From Bacillus yapensis (GTDB lineage Bacteria > Bacillota > Bacilli > Bacillales > Cytobacillaceae), in contig NZ_SUND01000016.1 in assembly GCF_005280205.1 (NCBI RefSeq), positions 1-64,000 on the forward strand: a stretch of DNA of 64,000 nucleotides, given 5' to 3'. Positions within the stretch are counted from its first letter, which is position 1, and each line of letters starts with the position of its first letter. A program made the position numbers and the translations under genes. Positions 52,893-60,737 of this stretch are shown piece by piece. The notes beneath the pieces were generated by a model, which searched no databases, had not been told where the DNA came from, and saw only the letters and a program-made list of their open reading frames with translations.

Positions 52893-53819
52893 ATGGCAAA
52901 TGAAATTAAAATAATCGAAAATGAATCAGATTTCATATTAAAAATAGAAGAAGATCTAAAGTTTGATAGTCTATATCAATTAATCGTAGAAAGAGATCAA
53001 TTAAAAAAGGAGTTATTCTCTGAGAGCTTTCTTTCAATATTAGAGAAGGACATTCATAGATGGTATAGTGTTGCAGAAGCAGGGAAGGTATTAGGCGGGG
53101 ACAAGCCAATTCCTCCAAGTTCTTTGACATATTACATTGATAGCTTAAGAGAATATATAATTCCTGAAGATGCTCCATCAAATAAGTATATTAGATTGAA
53201 TTACTTATCATTATTAAAAATGAAAATGGTATTGCTACTTAAAGATGAATTTAGACTGAATGGTTTAAGAGCAGAATTGGGGTTAGTAGGGAATCCAAAG
53301 CAAGTAGTATCTCGTAACAATAGTAATATACCATCAACAGAGGTAAACGGGAGCCTGGAAGAAAGACTGGAAAAGCTTGAAATGATGAATGAGTTTCTAT
53401 TCAATTTATTAATTGAAAAAGGAGAAGGGGACCAGCTGCAATTAAAAGGGGCACTTGAATCCTTGTTAAACTCTGAAACAAAGTTACTCGAAGACCAAAG
53501 CTCACTTTTTCAAAAATTAGAAGATCAAGAGGAAACAATAGAGCAACTCTTTGAAAGTAACAGAAAGTTGACTGAAATCATTGAGAATACAGAGAAGAAG
53601 ACTAATAGTATAGTAGAAAAAATAGAAGTAAGCGAAAAAGATAGAGAAAAAATCCAAGAAAGTGAAAAGCAACTTACATTATTAAAGGAAACCTTGAAAG
53701 CTCGACAGCAAGCGGAAATGGAGTTTGAATCTAAAGGATTTCTTAAGAGGCTTAAAATAAATAGAAGTGAATTTATAGATGCAAGAGTAAGGGAACTTCT
53801 AACAGAATGGATTAAATAA
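52893..53819 (+). CDS. tubY: TubY-like regulator: MerR-type HTH plus long coiled coil
   Basis: 308 residues. About 45-95 resembles a MerR-type HTH (WYSVAEAGKVLGGDKPIPPS, SLTYYIDSLREYI). Residues 150-280 form a long coiled coil (LEERLEKLEMMNEF... SEKQLTLLKETLKARQQAEM), and the end is basic and amphipathic (KGFLKRLKINRSEFIDAR). This is the layout of TubY, the third protein of tub partition loci, which affects tubZ expression and filaments. GGAGGGGG lies before the ATG. It is 1.2 kb past tubZ, farther than usual, so the name is tentative. Confidence 0.65.
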   Translation: MANEIKIIENESDFILKIEEDLKFDSLYQLIVERDQLKKELFSESFLSILEKDIHRWYSVAEAGKVLGGDKPIPPSSLTYYIDSLREYIIPEDAPSNKYIRLNYLSLLKMKMVLLLKDEFRLNGLRAELGLVGNPKQVVSRNNSNIPSTEVNGSLEERLEKLEMMNEFLFNLLIEKGEGDQLQLKGALESLLNSETKLLEDQSSLFQKLEDQEETIEQLFESNRKLTEIIENTEKKTNSIVEKIEVSEKDREKIQESEKQLTLLKETLKARQQAEMEFESKGFLKRLKINRSEFIDARVRELLTEWIK

Positions 53820-53937
53820 GAGGAGGGGAAGGCATATAATCAATATACTTCATTTTCCATTGCAAATTTTTTCAAAAATTGATAGTATCTTTACAGGGAA
53901 TGAATATCCTCGTATTCATTCTTCCTAAGTGTGTGTG

Positions 53938-53977
53938 AAAGCCAGGATCAGATTTATCTGTTCCTGGCTTTCCTTAT
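53938..53977 (+). terminator. Hairpin after the TubY-like gene
   Basis: AAAGCCAGGA pairs with TCCTGGCTTT, with an inner CAGAT/ATCTG stem; CCTTATTTG follows on the plus strand. Read on the minus strand it is followed by ACACACTTAGGA and a short ATG frame (about 15 codons), like an orphan gene leader. Confidence 0.6.
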
Positions 53978-54294
53978 TTGTATTGAACGCCCGTTGTTAG
54001 GGTACTAGTAGACCTGGTATAAAGTTCATTTAATGTAGAGGGAACTGTTCCTTCTTAAAGGAAACTCACTTTTACTGAACTGTATTAAGAAAATAATTTT
54101 TAAAAAAATTAGATAATTAGATTTTCATTACTATTCGAGCCGGCAAATTTAAATATAGCAAAAAGTGAGATAACCACTACTGGAAAAGTCCAAATGGTGC
54201 GTATCATTTTCCTTCTATAACTCAATTTATAATGAAAAAAACAGATACTTTATCTTATAACCTTCAAGTCTGGCTCATCGTATACGATTTATGA

Positions 54295-54528
54295 ATACCT
54301 AAGTTTCTTACAAAAGGAGAAATTGAATACTTACGCGAATCTTGCTTCACGCCAATGGAAAAAGCCTAATTCGAAATTATGTTTTTAACTGGATGTAGTA
54401 TTGGAGAAATTTCTTTAGAGAAAAACAGCATTAATTGGTCAAATCGATCAGCTGTTGTCAGTGGAAAAGGAGATAAGGAAAGGGAAGATGCACTCACACT
54501 CGGAAGTTTCCATAATTTCCACCATTAG
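54295..54528 (+). pseudogene. Tyrosine recombinase remnant
   Basis: The frame reads LTKGEIEYLRESCFTPMEKA, a stop TAA, then FEIMFLTGCSIGEISLEKNS, INWSNRSAVVSGKGDKERE, then runs off into unrelated sequence. This matches the start of the catalytic domain of XerC/D-type recombinases (TGCRIGEI in place of TGCSIGEI), but the rest, with the catalytic His and Tyr, is missing. It lies just left of the tat/mau-like cassette. Confidence 0.75.
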
Positions 54529-54594
54529 CTTTAACGATAGATAGTTTATGAAATAGGAAAAAAGAACTAAATTCTAAATATTCAAAAAATATGT

Positions 54595-54622
54595 TTGATT
54601 TAAATATAGTTTCTATTATAAT
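54595..54622 (+). promoter_or_regulatory. Promoter of the tat/mau-like cassette
   Basis: TTGATT (54595-54600), 16 nt, TATAAT (54617-54622), about 40 nt before the tatC start. Confidence 0.7.
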
Positions 54623-54663
54623 GTGAAATTAGAATATATGTAAATTAATAGGAGGTGATAGAG

Positions 54664-55413
54664 ATTGAGTTTGAAATTGAAAAGGAAGTAGAGGATACTA
54701 ATCAGACTTTTTTAGAACATGCTCAAGAATTTCGAAAAAGAATGCTTTATGTACTAGGCTGCTTTATATCATTTTTCGTTATTACATATTTTACTTCTCC
54801 TTATTTTATTGATCTCATAAAAAAATCCGCAACAGGTTACAATGTTACCTTAAATATCTTCAAAGTCACCGAGTCCGTCTCAATCTATATAAAGACAATG
54901 CTTTTTCAATCCATTTGTATAACACTCCCTATGTTATTTTTCCAACTATATTTATTTATCAAACCAACATTAAATAGACAAACTCGAAGAATAGTTCTAA
55001 TGACAATTCCATTTGTGTCAGCACTTTTTTTTATTGGAGCTTTATTGAGTTATAAATTAGTTCTACCTCTTTTATTTTCATTCTTTTTTAGCGCATCTGA
55101 CTCTCTTGGCATGAATACAGTTTATAGTTTTTCGGATTTCTTTCTATTTACATTTTCTATTTGTGTTATATTTGGCGTAATTTTTGAACTTCCTGCAATT
55201 TTACTGTTTTTAACAATGATTAATATTGTCACACCACAAATGTTAAAAAAATATAGAAAGTTTTGTTATCCCATTCTAAGTTTATTTGCGGTAGTTGTGA
55301 CTCCACCAGATTTTGTATCTGATTTAATCGTCATATGCATACTTTTCTTTTTATATGAAATCAGTATCATGTTGAGTAAATTTATTTACTCTAAAAAAAG
55401 ATTTTCTAAATAG
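54664..55413 (+). CDS. tatC: TatC twin-arginine translocase subunit (divergent signal site)
   Basis: About 249 residues with six membrane helices. Conserved points are present: FLEHAQEFRKRM at the N terminus (the E of E. coli E15), FGVIFELPA (E170) and TPPDFVSD (D211). The loop FIKPTLNRQTRR aligns with E. coli FIAPALYKHERR, so the glutamate E103, part of the twin-arginine contact site, is replaced by Thr. The best ribosome site (AGGAGGTG, 54650-54657) points to ATT at 54664 as start; the in-frame GTG at 54655 lies inside the site itself. TatC receives folded substrates and works with TatA. First gene of the cassette. Confidence 0.88.
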   Translation: MEFEIEKEVEDTNQTFLEHAQEFRKRMLYVLGCFISFFVITYFTSPYFIDLIKKSATGYNVTLNIFKVTESVSIYIKTMLFQSICITLPMLFFQLYLFIKPTLNRQTRRIVLMTIPFVSALFFIGALLSYKLVLPLLFSFFFSASDSLGMNTVYSFSDFFLFTFSICVIFGVIFELPAILLFLTMINIVTPQMLKKYRKFCYPILSLFAVVVTPPDFVSDLIVICILFFLYEISIMLSKFIYSKKRFSK

Positions 55414-55426
55414 AGGAGGTGTTAAA

Positions 55427-55648
55427 TTGCTGGGACAGATAGGAATACCAGGGATTATTATCTTATTAGTCATTTGCCTTATAGCCTTTGGTTCGAAGAA
55501 CTTACCAAACATTGGTCGTTCTTTAGGAGAATCTCTTCAAGAATTTAAAAGGGGGATATCCGGATTGAAGGAGGGTATTCAATTAAAGGAAAATGAAAAC
55601 TCTCAACAGACAAGATCTGCAATTTCAGAAGAAAGGAAGGAATTGTAG
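55427..55648 (+). CDS. tatA: TatA pore-forming translocase subunit
   Basis: 73 residues starting from TTG at 55427 behind AGGAGGTGTTAAA. One membrane helix (IPGIIILLVICLIAFGSKN), the hinge FGSKNLPNIGRSLGE and an amphipathic helix (SLQEFKRGISGLKEG), all typical of TatA. It probably forms the channel with the adjacent TatC for the cassette's own substrate. It ends 2 nt inside the MauE-like start (TAGTG). Confidence 0.88.
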   Translation: MLGQIGIPGIIILLVICLIAFGSKNLPNIGRSLGESLQEFKRGISGLKEGIQLKENENSQQTRSAISEERKEL

Positions 55649-56166
55649 TGCAACTATTATATAACATTTTGGTACATTTACTTCTAATCGTACTAATAGT
55701 CTCCTCTATTCCCAAAATAATAAATTTAAAAGATTTTCTTAATTTAGTTAAAGAGTATGATTTTCTTCCCTTGCCAATTCTAAAACTCTACGGAACTATT
55801 TTGCCTTTCACGGAATTAGCAGGAGCATTTCTTCTCCCTATCAAAGGAATGTTAGTATACGCTAGTATCCTAATCTTTACAGTATTCTTAAGTATTACCA
55901 TAGGGGTTGTATATATGCTAAAAACTAACAAAACTATAACATGTGGTTGTTATGGTAAATTTTTAGATTCTGATGTCTCTCAATTCACATTGATAAAATT
56001 GCTATTTTTATCATCAATTAGTTTAATGTTGGCATTTTTTCATAATCAAATTCAAGTTGAAATCGAACTGTTTTCTCTATTGGCTGGATTATTCTTAGCT
56101 ACAATCTTAATTTCTACAGAAAAAATATGGAACAATCATAAAGATGTAATTAAAAATTTGAGTTAA
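55648..56166 (+). CDS. MauE/DoxX-like membrane redox protein
   Basis: 172 residues, four membrane helices, GTG start overlapping the tatA stop. TITCGCYGKFLDSDVSQ near residues 100-115 matches the C-G-C-(F/Y)-G loop of MauE/DoxX-type proteins. In methylamine dehydrogenase clusters MauE and MauD help make the disulphide-rich light chain. Here it most likely passes oxidising equivalents for disulphide formation in the 12-cysteine protein. Confidence 0.78.
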   Translation: MQLLYNILVHLLLIVLIVSSIPKIINLKDFLNLVKEYDFLPLPILKLYGTILPFTELAGAFLLPIKGMLVYASILIFTVFLSITIGVVYMLKTNKTITCGCYGKFLDSDVSQFTLIKLLFLSSISLMLAFFHNQIQVEIELFSLLAGLFLATILISTEKIWNNHKDVIKNLS

Positions 56167-56179
56167 GGGAGTGCTTTTT

Positions 56180-56770
56180 TTGGGGCAGGATATATTACTT
56201 TATTCAAACATTCTTCTATGGGTGTTTCAGGTGTTTATGGTATTTTTGATTATCTTGATCTTTAGACAATTCGGAACTGTATACTTAGCCAAATCGGATG
56301 CAATCGAAAGAGATGGAATTCCAATAGGTAATTTTATGGGCAAACTTGAAGGTTTATCCTATTTTTCAAACGAGCTAATTACAAACGAAACTTTTATGGG
56401 TAAACCTACTTTGCTCGGTTTCATATCACCTGGGTGTGCTCCATGCAAGGAATTGATCCCTGAATGGAATAGAGCATATCAAAAATATAACAACGAAATA
56501 AATTTTGTTTTAATTGGAGTTGGAGATAAAGAAAGTTTTTCAAAAGTAAAAGAAATTAAAAAATTGAAAGGCGAGTTATTATTAGATCCTGACAGAAATA
56601 ATCTTCAAAAATGTAAAGTTAGAGTAACACCTTTCGCCTTTATATTAGATAACGAGGGTGAGGTTAAAGGGAAGGGGTTATGTAATGATATGGGCCATAT
56701 TAATGGCTTGATTTCTTCACTTAAAAGTAATGTTGAAATCATTGAAAATATAGGGGAGGTAGCTCACTAA
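56180..56770 (+). CDS. MauD-like membrane-anchored thioredoxin
   Basis: 196 residues from TTG at 56180 (AAGGGAG eight bases before it). One N-terminal membrane helix (ILLWVFQVFMVFLIILIF), then a thioredoxin fold on the outside: GFISPGCAPCKELIPEW with CxxC, and VRVTPFAFILD with the cis-proline. MauD proteins in methylamine clusters act on cysteines of the light chain. It overlaps the next gene by one base. Confidence 0.82.
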   Translation: MGQDILLYSNILLWVFQVFMVFLIILIFRQFGTVYLAKSDAIERDGIPIGNFMGKLEGLSYFSNELITNETFMGKPTLLGFISPGCAPCKELIPEWNRAYQKYNNEINFVLIGVGDKESFSKVKEIKKLKGELLLDPDRNNLQKCKVRVTPFAFILDNEGEVKGKGLCNDMGHINGLISSLKSNVEIIENIGEVAH

Positions 56771-57183
56771 TGTTTAAGTTGTTAGAGAAAATTGATAATT
56801 TCACAAAGTCAATTGCCGAAAATTTAGAAAGAAAGGTTAGTCGATCTACATTTATAAAAACATCTATGTCTACATTATTTCTTTCTATAATGGGGTTAGC
56901 CACTACTAAATCAGTTTTTGCTGCAGATATTAGTTGGTGTGAGACTTGGTATCCTCCAGAAACTGGTTGTACATTCCCTAATGGTGGAAGAGTTTGTTCG
57001 GGATGTAGTTCATCTCAATCAACTAAATGTCCTACAGGTCATACTAGCTATAAGTATTGGTATCCTACTACAGGTTGTTGGTGTGTAAATTATAGTTGGG
57101 GGGCAATGACATGTTGCGATTGTATGCCAAATGGAAAATCTGGTAATTCTAATGCCTGTGGCTGTGCCACTATATTAAGGTAA
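56770..57183 (+). CDS. 12-cysteine exported protein resembling methylamine dehydrogenase light chain
   Basis: 137 residues. A long N-terminal region with ERKVSRSTFIKTSMSTLFLS and a hydrophobic stretch ending KSVFA looks like a Tat signal, but only one Arg (SRST) stands where two are expected. The mature part, about 84 residues, has 12 Cys and aligns with the light chain core: GRVCSGCSSSQSTKCPTGH, YWYPTTGCWCVNYS, then AMTCCDC. It stops about 40 residues early, before the region carrying the second tryptophan of the TTQ cofactor. WYPxTGC occurs twice (WYPPETGC, WYPTTGC). It is probably the exported product that the cassette exists to make; enzymatic function is unproven. Confidence 0.7.
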   Translation: MFKLLEKIDNFTKSIAENLERKVSRSTFIKTSMSTLFLSIMGLATTKSVFAADISWCETWYPPETGCTFPNGGRVCSGCSSSQSTKCPTGHTSYKYWYPTTGCWCVNYSWGAMTCCDCMPNGKSGNSNACGCATILR

Positions 57184-57187
57184 ATTA

Positions 57188-57219
57188 AAGCTACGAAACT
57201 TTATTAGGTTTCGTAGCTT
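57188..57219 (+). terminator. Hairpin after the 12-cysteine gene
   Basis: AAGCTACGAAAC pairs with GTTTCGTAGCTT around 8 nt. The T tract is weak, so readthrough into the next genes is likely. Confidence 0.6.
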
Positions 57220-57290
57220 CTTATAGGCTACATTTGTTTTTATGATCTATCATAATATGATTGTAGAAATAAATATAAGGAGGTGTTCTT

Positions 57291-57362
57291 ATGTTTCTTA
57301 CAGTTGTATTATTAGGCCTACTAGCTATAGTTGCAGGAACTACAAAGATTAGTACAAATTGA
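57291..57362 (+). CDS. 23-aa hydrophobic peptide
   Basis: MFLTVVLLGLLAIVAGTT, ending KISTN, behind an excellent AAGGAGGTGTTCTT. It ends 3 nt before the next ATG. Could be a membrane peptide, a signal peptide-like pheromone or a leader for the next gene. Confidence 0.5.
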   Translation: MFLTVVLLGLLAIVAGTTKISTN

Positions 57363-57365
57363 GGA

Positions 57366-57980
57366 ATGAATGTGACCTTAGAGGTCAGTCTCTTAGGTGA
57401 AGAGACGTTCAAGAAAAAGATAAAAGTTTGTTGTCACTATTTATTGGCTTCTATAATCTCAGGTGCAATTTCTGGCTTTTTTTACACTTTAATTATCTTT
57501 GTTTTTTTCTCTTGGATTCCGCATCTTATTAAGATGGCAATATTCACCTTAATGTTAGGTTTATATACTCTTGACCACTTTAATATAATAAAAGTGAAAG
57601 TTCCGGAAAGAAAGTGGCAAATACCTGTGGAATGGGTAAAGGGAAAAACGGTTCACAATATGTGGATCTGGGGTCTAATATTAGGTGCTGGTATATTCAC
57701 ATATTTGCCGTATGCAACTTTTTATATTCTTTACATTTATATTGGATTGTTTTTAAACCCAGTAATAGGTTTATTATTTGGAATAATATATGCCTTTTCA
57801 AGAGCACTTCCAACTATTCTGGTTGCTTTAAAAAATAAAGAATTAGAACTGATACAAATTAAAAAATTGTACCAAAATAAAACAAAAAAATACAAATATT
57901 TTAATGGTTTTTCTTTGTTAATATTTTTCGTTTTTATGATGTATGTATTTTTCAAACAATATATCATTAACCTAATATAA
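57366..57980 (+). CDS. Polytopic membrane protein, 204 aa
   Basis: About five membrane helices (LLASIISGAISGFFYTLII; IKMAIFTLMLGLYTL; WIWGLILGAGIFTYLPYATF; YIYIGLFLNPVIGLLFGIIY; FSLLIFFVFMMYVFF). GAGIFTYLP and the helix pattern resemble CcdA/DsbD-like thiol carriers loosely, but no CcdA cysteine pair is present. Starts at 57366 with GAGGA touching the ATG; coupling to the 23-aa peptide is likely. Possibly the electron path or an immunity protein of the cassette. Confidence 0.55.
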   Translation: MNVTLEVSLLGEETFKKKIKVCCHYLLASIISGAISGFFYTLIIFVFFSWIPHLIKMAIFTLMLGLYTLDHFNIIKVKVPERKWQIPVEWVKGKTVHNMWIWGLILGAGIFTYLPYATFYILYIYIGLFLNPVIGLLFGIIYAFSRALPTILVALKNKELELIQIKKLYQNKTKKYKYFNGFSLLIFFVFMMYVFFKQYIINLI

Positions 57981-58131
57981 ATGATATGTAGTGTAAGAGA
58001 CACACCTCCAATATTTAGCTGATAGTAAACTATTTTCTTATTAGACCTCAAAGAAAAACTTTCATGTTATGAAAAAATTTAGATATCAACGTCATAGAAA
58101 AAAATGGACTTATAAAGGGAAGTGTTATGAA

Positions 58132-58641
58132 GTGAAAAAGTTTTTAGTGTTTATCATTTGTCTTATTATTTTAAGTACTGCTTGTTCAAATAAGGATACT
58201 AAAGGTGTAAATTCTAATAATAATGTTTATGCTGAAGATATTTCTGGTTGGAGTGAGAGCGCTACTTTAATAAGGAAGATCGCAACAACAGAAAATGGTG
58301 ATACTGAAGAATCAGTATTTCGTATAGGGGATAATGGTAAATTAGGAATCGGTGAGTATGGACCATTTATAACTGGAAAATCCCAAAAATATATGTGGCA
58401 TTTTTGGGGAAATGAAAAAACATTACTCAAGCCATTTAAGGTAGTTGGAATAAGTAAAGATAGTGATACAAAAATTACACTCTTTGAATTGCCTAAATCA
58501 ACTTCACTTGCACCAGTAAATGGAGCAAGTCATTCGCTTCCTTCTACATTAAAATTACCTGAACCAGGATTATGGAAATTAGAAGCATATTTTGGAGAAG
58601 AATTATTTGGAAGTATAACCGTTTTAGTAAAAGATAAGTAA
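58132..58641 (+). CDS. DUF4871-like lipoprotein
   Basis: 169 residues. GTG at 58132 gives a lipoprotein signal MKKFLVFIICLIILSTAC with lipobox LSTAC; AAAGGGA lies 11 nt upstream. The longer in-frame ATG at 58069 would put 21 basic residues before it. The mature part (GEYGPFITGKSQKYMWHFWG, PVNGASHSLPSTLKLPEPG, LWKLEAYFGEELFGSI) has the pattern of Bacillus DUF4871 proteins. Anchored outside the membrane; likely the last gene of the cassette. Confidence 0.7.
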   Translation: MKKFLVFIICLIILSTACSNKDTKGVNSNNNVYAEDISGWSESATLIRKIATTENGDTEESVFRIGDNGKLGIGEYGPFITGKSQKYMWHFWGNEKTLLKPFKVVGISKDSDTKITLFELPKSTSLAPVNGASHSLPSTLKLPEPGLWKLEAYFGEELFGSITVLVKDK

Positions 58642-58849
58642 GGGTAAGATTCACTGGTATCGGCAATGGTTTCAATATTGAAAATATATTGTATTGTAAA
58701 TTACTGAGTCTATTGATAATTTGGCCAATATTAAAAAACGATCCCAATTAAATCAGAGACGTTTGATAATAGATCATTCCAAGAGGCAACTATACAGGAT
58801 GGACGTTATTTAAAATCCCAATATTTGCTGAATATATAATTGATAAATG

Positions 58850-58884
58850 AAAATTAAGAGGAAGAGAGTCTTCCTCTTAATTTT
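58850..58884. terminator. Bidirectional terminator at the cassette end
   Basis: AAAATTAAGAGGAAGA (58850-58865) pairs perfectly with TCTTCCTCTTAATTTT (58869-58884) around GAG, between the lipoprotein gene and the convergent recombinase gene. Confidence 0.9.
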
Positions 58885-58906
58885 ACAATGAATTGTTTAA
58901 TCATCT

Positions 58907-59974
58907 TTATTCTTCATCAGCATGGTCTATACTTTCTTGGATATCTGTATCGAATAAATTATTGTATAACATAGTTGTACTTGGGCTTGCGTGGTCTAAT
59001 ATTTTTTGTAAAATCGGTATACTGTTTACTTTTTTCATATGGTTCGTTGCAAAGGTGTGACGAAGTTTATGAGCTGAAATTTGAGGCTTTCCAAAATAAA
59101 CCGCATACTTTTCAATTAATTTTTGCATAGCCCTTTTAGTTAATGGCTGTGCGTTTCCTTTATAGATGCCCAAAAACAAAGCTTTGTCATCTTTTGTTGC
59201 TTTGTATCTTGAATTGCGTATTTCAAGGTAGTTGATCAGGTCCTTTGAAGCAGCTTTTGAATAGCTAACGGATCGTTTTGAACCACTTTTTCTAGATACC
59301 ATGATTTTACGAGATTGAGTGTCTATATTATCAATGTCAATATCAGCTAATTCCGCGATTCTTAACCCTGTTCCGAGCAACATACTAACTATTGCGGTAT
59401 CTCGCTCTCGGTTACTCTTCCAACGATTTAGCATCCTAATATTATTTTTTATTTCATCTTTCTCCCCATAATCTTCAGCGACAAACTTTCGAAAGTTCTT
59501 TATTTCCTCATCTACAAGAATATTATTCTGTACATACTCAATACGCGTATCGTCGGAATTTTCTACTGCTATAAGAGAAACTTGTGTCATTACATTTCGG
59601 TCAATATATGGCTTCCTTGTTTTCTTTATCATAGTCTTATTGAGATAATCAAATAATGACTTTAAGGCTGATAATTTTCTATTAACTGTAGTGTTTGCTA
59701 ACTTTTTACCCATAAGATAGCTACGAAAATCTTCAACATCATCGAGGAAAAGGTCATTCAAAACAGATACTTTTATGTCCTTAATATCTGTCGTATTTGA
59801 ATAGCCTTCCCGCTGTATCCAATAAAGAAATTCCCTAATATCACTTGAATAGGAAAGTAACGTTGTAGGTTGTAGGACACCTTTGTGTGATTCTAAAAAT
59901 CTAATAATATAATACGGGAAATCTTCAATTTTTTTATCAAGAATACCTTGGCTGTATTCCCTTTGAGTTCTCAT
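58907..59974 (-). CDS. XerC/D-type tyrosine recombinase
   Basis: 355 residues. N-terminal SAM-like core-binding domain (TTLLSYSSDIREFLYWIQ; RKLSALKSLFDYLNK), then a catalytic domain with LLGTGLRIAELADIDI (Arg near 200), a lysine strand (SRKSGSKRSVSY), HKLRHTFATNHM (His-x-x-Arg near 300), HAS and TTMLYNNL (Tyr near 335). All catalytic residues are present. It may resolve plasmid multimers or move the neighbouring cassette. A remnant of a similar enzyme lies at 54.3 kb. It is convergent with the cassette. Confidence 0.88.
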   Translation of the reverse strand: MRTQREYSQGILDKKIEDFPYYIIRFLESHKGVLQPTTLLSYSSDIREFLYWIQREGYSNTTDIKDIKVSVLNDLFLDDVEDFRSYLMGKKLANTTVNRKLSALKSLFDYLNKTMIKKTRKPYIDRNVMTQVSLIAVENSDDTRIEYVQNNILVDEEIKNFRKFVAEDYGEKDEIKNNIRMLNRWKSNRERDTAIVSMLLGTGLRIAELADIDIDNIDTQSRKIMVSRKSGSKRSVSYSKAASKDLINYLEIRNSRYKATKDDKALFLGIYKGNAQPLTKRAMQKLIEKYAVYFGKPQISAHKLRHTFATNHMKKVNSIPILQKILDHASPSTTMLYNNLFDTDIQESIDHADEE

Positions 59975-60084
59975 AAAAACACCCTTTCGACATTTTTCAA
60001 CAAAAATTCACAGAAAAAAGTATCTATGAACAAATATTAATTACTCAAAAACTAGAATCTCCTTAAAATATATAACAATCTCAA

Positions 60085-60116
60085 AATCCTATTAAATATT
60101 AGATTCATTAATAGGA
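60085..60116 (-). terminator. Terminator of the 203-aa gene
   Basis: On the minus strand ATCCTATTA pairs with TAATAGGAT around a 14-nt loop, followed by TTTTG. Confidence 0.65.
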
Positions 60117-60125
60117 TAGGGGGGA

Positions 60126-60737
60126 TTATCCGAAGAAGGAGTCTATTTCTTTTTTATTTAGTAATTGATTTAAATTATTAAAACTAAAGTTTCTAAGTGT
60201 TTGATTGTTTTGTCTCAATTCTGAAATCATCTGTTGTAAAGTTCTTTGTTTTTTATCATGTTTGATAATTGTATTAATAGTTTTTATCTTTGATAAGTGT
60301 GGCTCCTTATCTGGGTTTTTCTCTAATTCTCTTTTTATATCACCAACAAACCCTTTAATAGTGGTATTCCAACAAATTACCAATAAATTTATTGCATTAT
60401 GTAATTCTTTAGCAGTTGGATTCCAACTAACACTAGTAGAGGTAGGAGAATTTCCATTATTCCCACCAGCTGCTATGCTTGAAAGTGGGTTAAATTGACG
60501 TAATGATGCATGACCTAGTAAAGATAAAAAATGTGTTGCTGCGTGTGTTCCGCAAAGTAGAGAGCCTTCGGATTTTGTCACTTTATTTTTATATGTAAAA
60601 CAATAATAACTATCAGTTAGAATATCTCCGGTACAACTTTTTTTTGTTTGTCCATTAAGTAACTTAACGTGTGCTACGGGTTTCAATTGATAATCATTAA
60701 CAAGCTTAATTCTACTTTCTTCACCGCGGCATTTCAT
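60126..60737 (-). CDS. Hypothetical protein, 203 aa
   Basis: Starts MKCRGEESRIKLVNDY behind AGGGGGATCG. Cysteines C3, CTGD and LLCGTHAATHF with nearby His could form a metal site. A Ser/Gly/Asn-rich linker (AAGGNNGNSPTSTSVSW) joins it to a helix-rich C-terminal part (RELEKNPDKEPHLSKIKTIN). Family not recognised. Between the recombinase and the 61-kb repeats. Confidence 0.55.
   Translation of the reverse strand: MKCRGEESRIKLVNDYQLKPVAHVKLLNGQTKKSCTGDILTDSYYCFTYKNKVTKSEGSLLCGTHAATHFLSLLGHASLRQFNPLSSIAAGGNNGNSPTSTSVSWNPTAKELHNAINLLVICWNTTIKGFVGDIKRELEKNPDKEPHLSKIKTINTIIKHDKKQRTLQQMISELRQNNQTLRNFSFNNLNQLLNKKEIDSFFG

Noticed and set aside
54241-54294. Third copy of the structured leader RNA near 54260
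   Set aside because: Only the linker (ATGAGCCAGACTTGAAGG on the minus strand) resembles the other copies; the long helix and terminator are missing, so it is not listed as a feature.
57366-57980. CcdA thiol-disulphide transporter
   Set aside because: The helix pattern is similar, but the paired membrane cysteines needed for that function are absent.
58642-58849. Possible gene remnant after the lipoprotein gene
   Set aside because: A short frame (NRSFQEATIQDGRYL) looks coding-like but has no start, ribosome site or recognisable family.
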